Source: Alloyangia pacifica (GTDB taxonomy: Bacteria > Pseudomonadota > Alphaproteobacteria > Rhodobacterales > Rhodobacteraceae). Taken from it: DNA of 64,000 nucleotides. This document shows positions 63,916-64,000 of this stretch, piece after piece. The notes under the pieces are model-generated. The model was not told where the DNA came from, did not search any database, and was given only the letters and a program-made list of their open reading frames with translations. The DNA lies in contig NZ_CP022189.1 in assembly GCF_003111685.1 (NCBI RefSeq), positions 2,558,001-2,622,000 on the forward strand, written 5' to 3'. A program made the translations under genes and the position numbers. The stretch's first letter is position 1; every line of letters starts with the position of its first letter.

Positions 63916-64000
63916 TCACTGCTCGGGGACGAGGATCTCGCGCTTGCCGACGTGGTTGGCCGACGAGACGACGCCCTCGTCCTCCATCTGCTCCACCAGA
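63916..64000 (-). CDS. ftsK: DNA translocase FtsK, C-terminal end only
   Basis: The last 27 codons before the TGA at 63916-63918 read LVEQMEDEGVVSSANHVGKR then EILVPEQ. This matches the end of the FtsK gamma domain, the winged helix that recognises KOPS sequences. The rest of the gene is beyond the right edge. The position next to lolA supports it. Confidence 0.9.
   Translation of the reverse strand, partial: LVEQMEDEGVVSSANHVGKREILVPEQ

Overview
The window is GC-rich chromosomal DNA from an alphaproteobacterium. It most likely comes from the Rhodobacterales (Roseobacter/Rhodobacteraceae group). The signs are a ChvI-ChvG / HprK / RapZ / PTS-EIIA / HPr cluster beside an ATP-dependent pckA, a lolA-ftsK neighbourhood, DUF3576, leuS, lptE and holA close together, the DUF1244, DUF6473 and 'twin transmembrane' families, a small beta-barrel porin, and a MocR-type regulator. 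Coding is dense on both strands. I saw no rRNA or tRNA genes, insertion sequences, phage genes or CRISPR array. The window is mostly housekeeping genome with a few accessory-looking patches.

Left part (1-13.5 kb): a truncated membrane sensor, probably a histidine kinase, is translationally coupled to an exported oxidoreductase-fold protein and faces a divergent NarL-type response regulator. Then come a ZntB-like metal transporter, a tandem pair of tiny exported paralogues, tuf, a cobalamin adenosyltransferase with a small twin-TM membrane protein, an SDR, an SH3 protein, parC, the electron-transfer flavoprotein genes etfB-etfA and an FMN reductase. Middle-left (13.5-30 kb): a capsule-export kpsT-kpsE pair, a uracil-DNA-glycosylase-like gene coupled to an SseB-like gene, a P1-family aminopeptidase, a minus-strand operon (Nudix, two peptide-ABC permeases, a fused double ATPase, aldehyde dehydrogenase, SDR), a solitary phnM, purE-purK, an L-lactate dehydrogenase and a YbjN protein.

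Centre (30-46 kb): pckA with a coupled DUF3859 gene diverges from the chvI-chvG-hprK-rapZ-EIIA-HPr series, a signalling module linking envelope sensing and carbon control. The shared upstream region holds three CG-centred operator-like sites about two helical turns apart. A better match to the same pattern lies upstream of pyk at 44 kb, which suggests one carbon-metabolism regulator of the CceR/PckR (LacI) type acting on both gluconeogenic and glycolytic genes. Between them are an acyltransferase, 3-hydroxybutyryl-CoA dehydrogenase, DUF6473, a phasin with a histone-like tail, a GST containing two copies of a 14-bp perfect palindrome (a third copy lies just upstream of it), a Rieske oxygenase, DUF1244 and an N-formylglutamate amidohydrolase.

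Right part (45.8-64 kb): rpmI-rplT, pheS, a YrhK protein, then leuS-lptE-holA on the minus strand, a GT4 glycosyltransferase, DUF3576, a porin, a TPR-sulfotransferase overlapping a YggS gene, mocR-ribF-ycgN-threonine aldolase, hspQ, a lytic transglycosylase-like lipoprotein, lolA and the last 27 codons of ftsK. Many genes are joined by ATGA or TGATG overlaps, and several convergent or terminal gaps carry clear hairpin terminators. Functions are read from motifs and family resemblance; no database search was possible.
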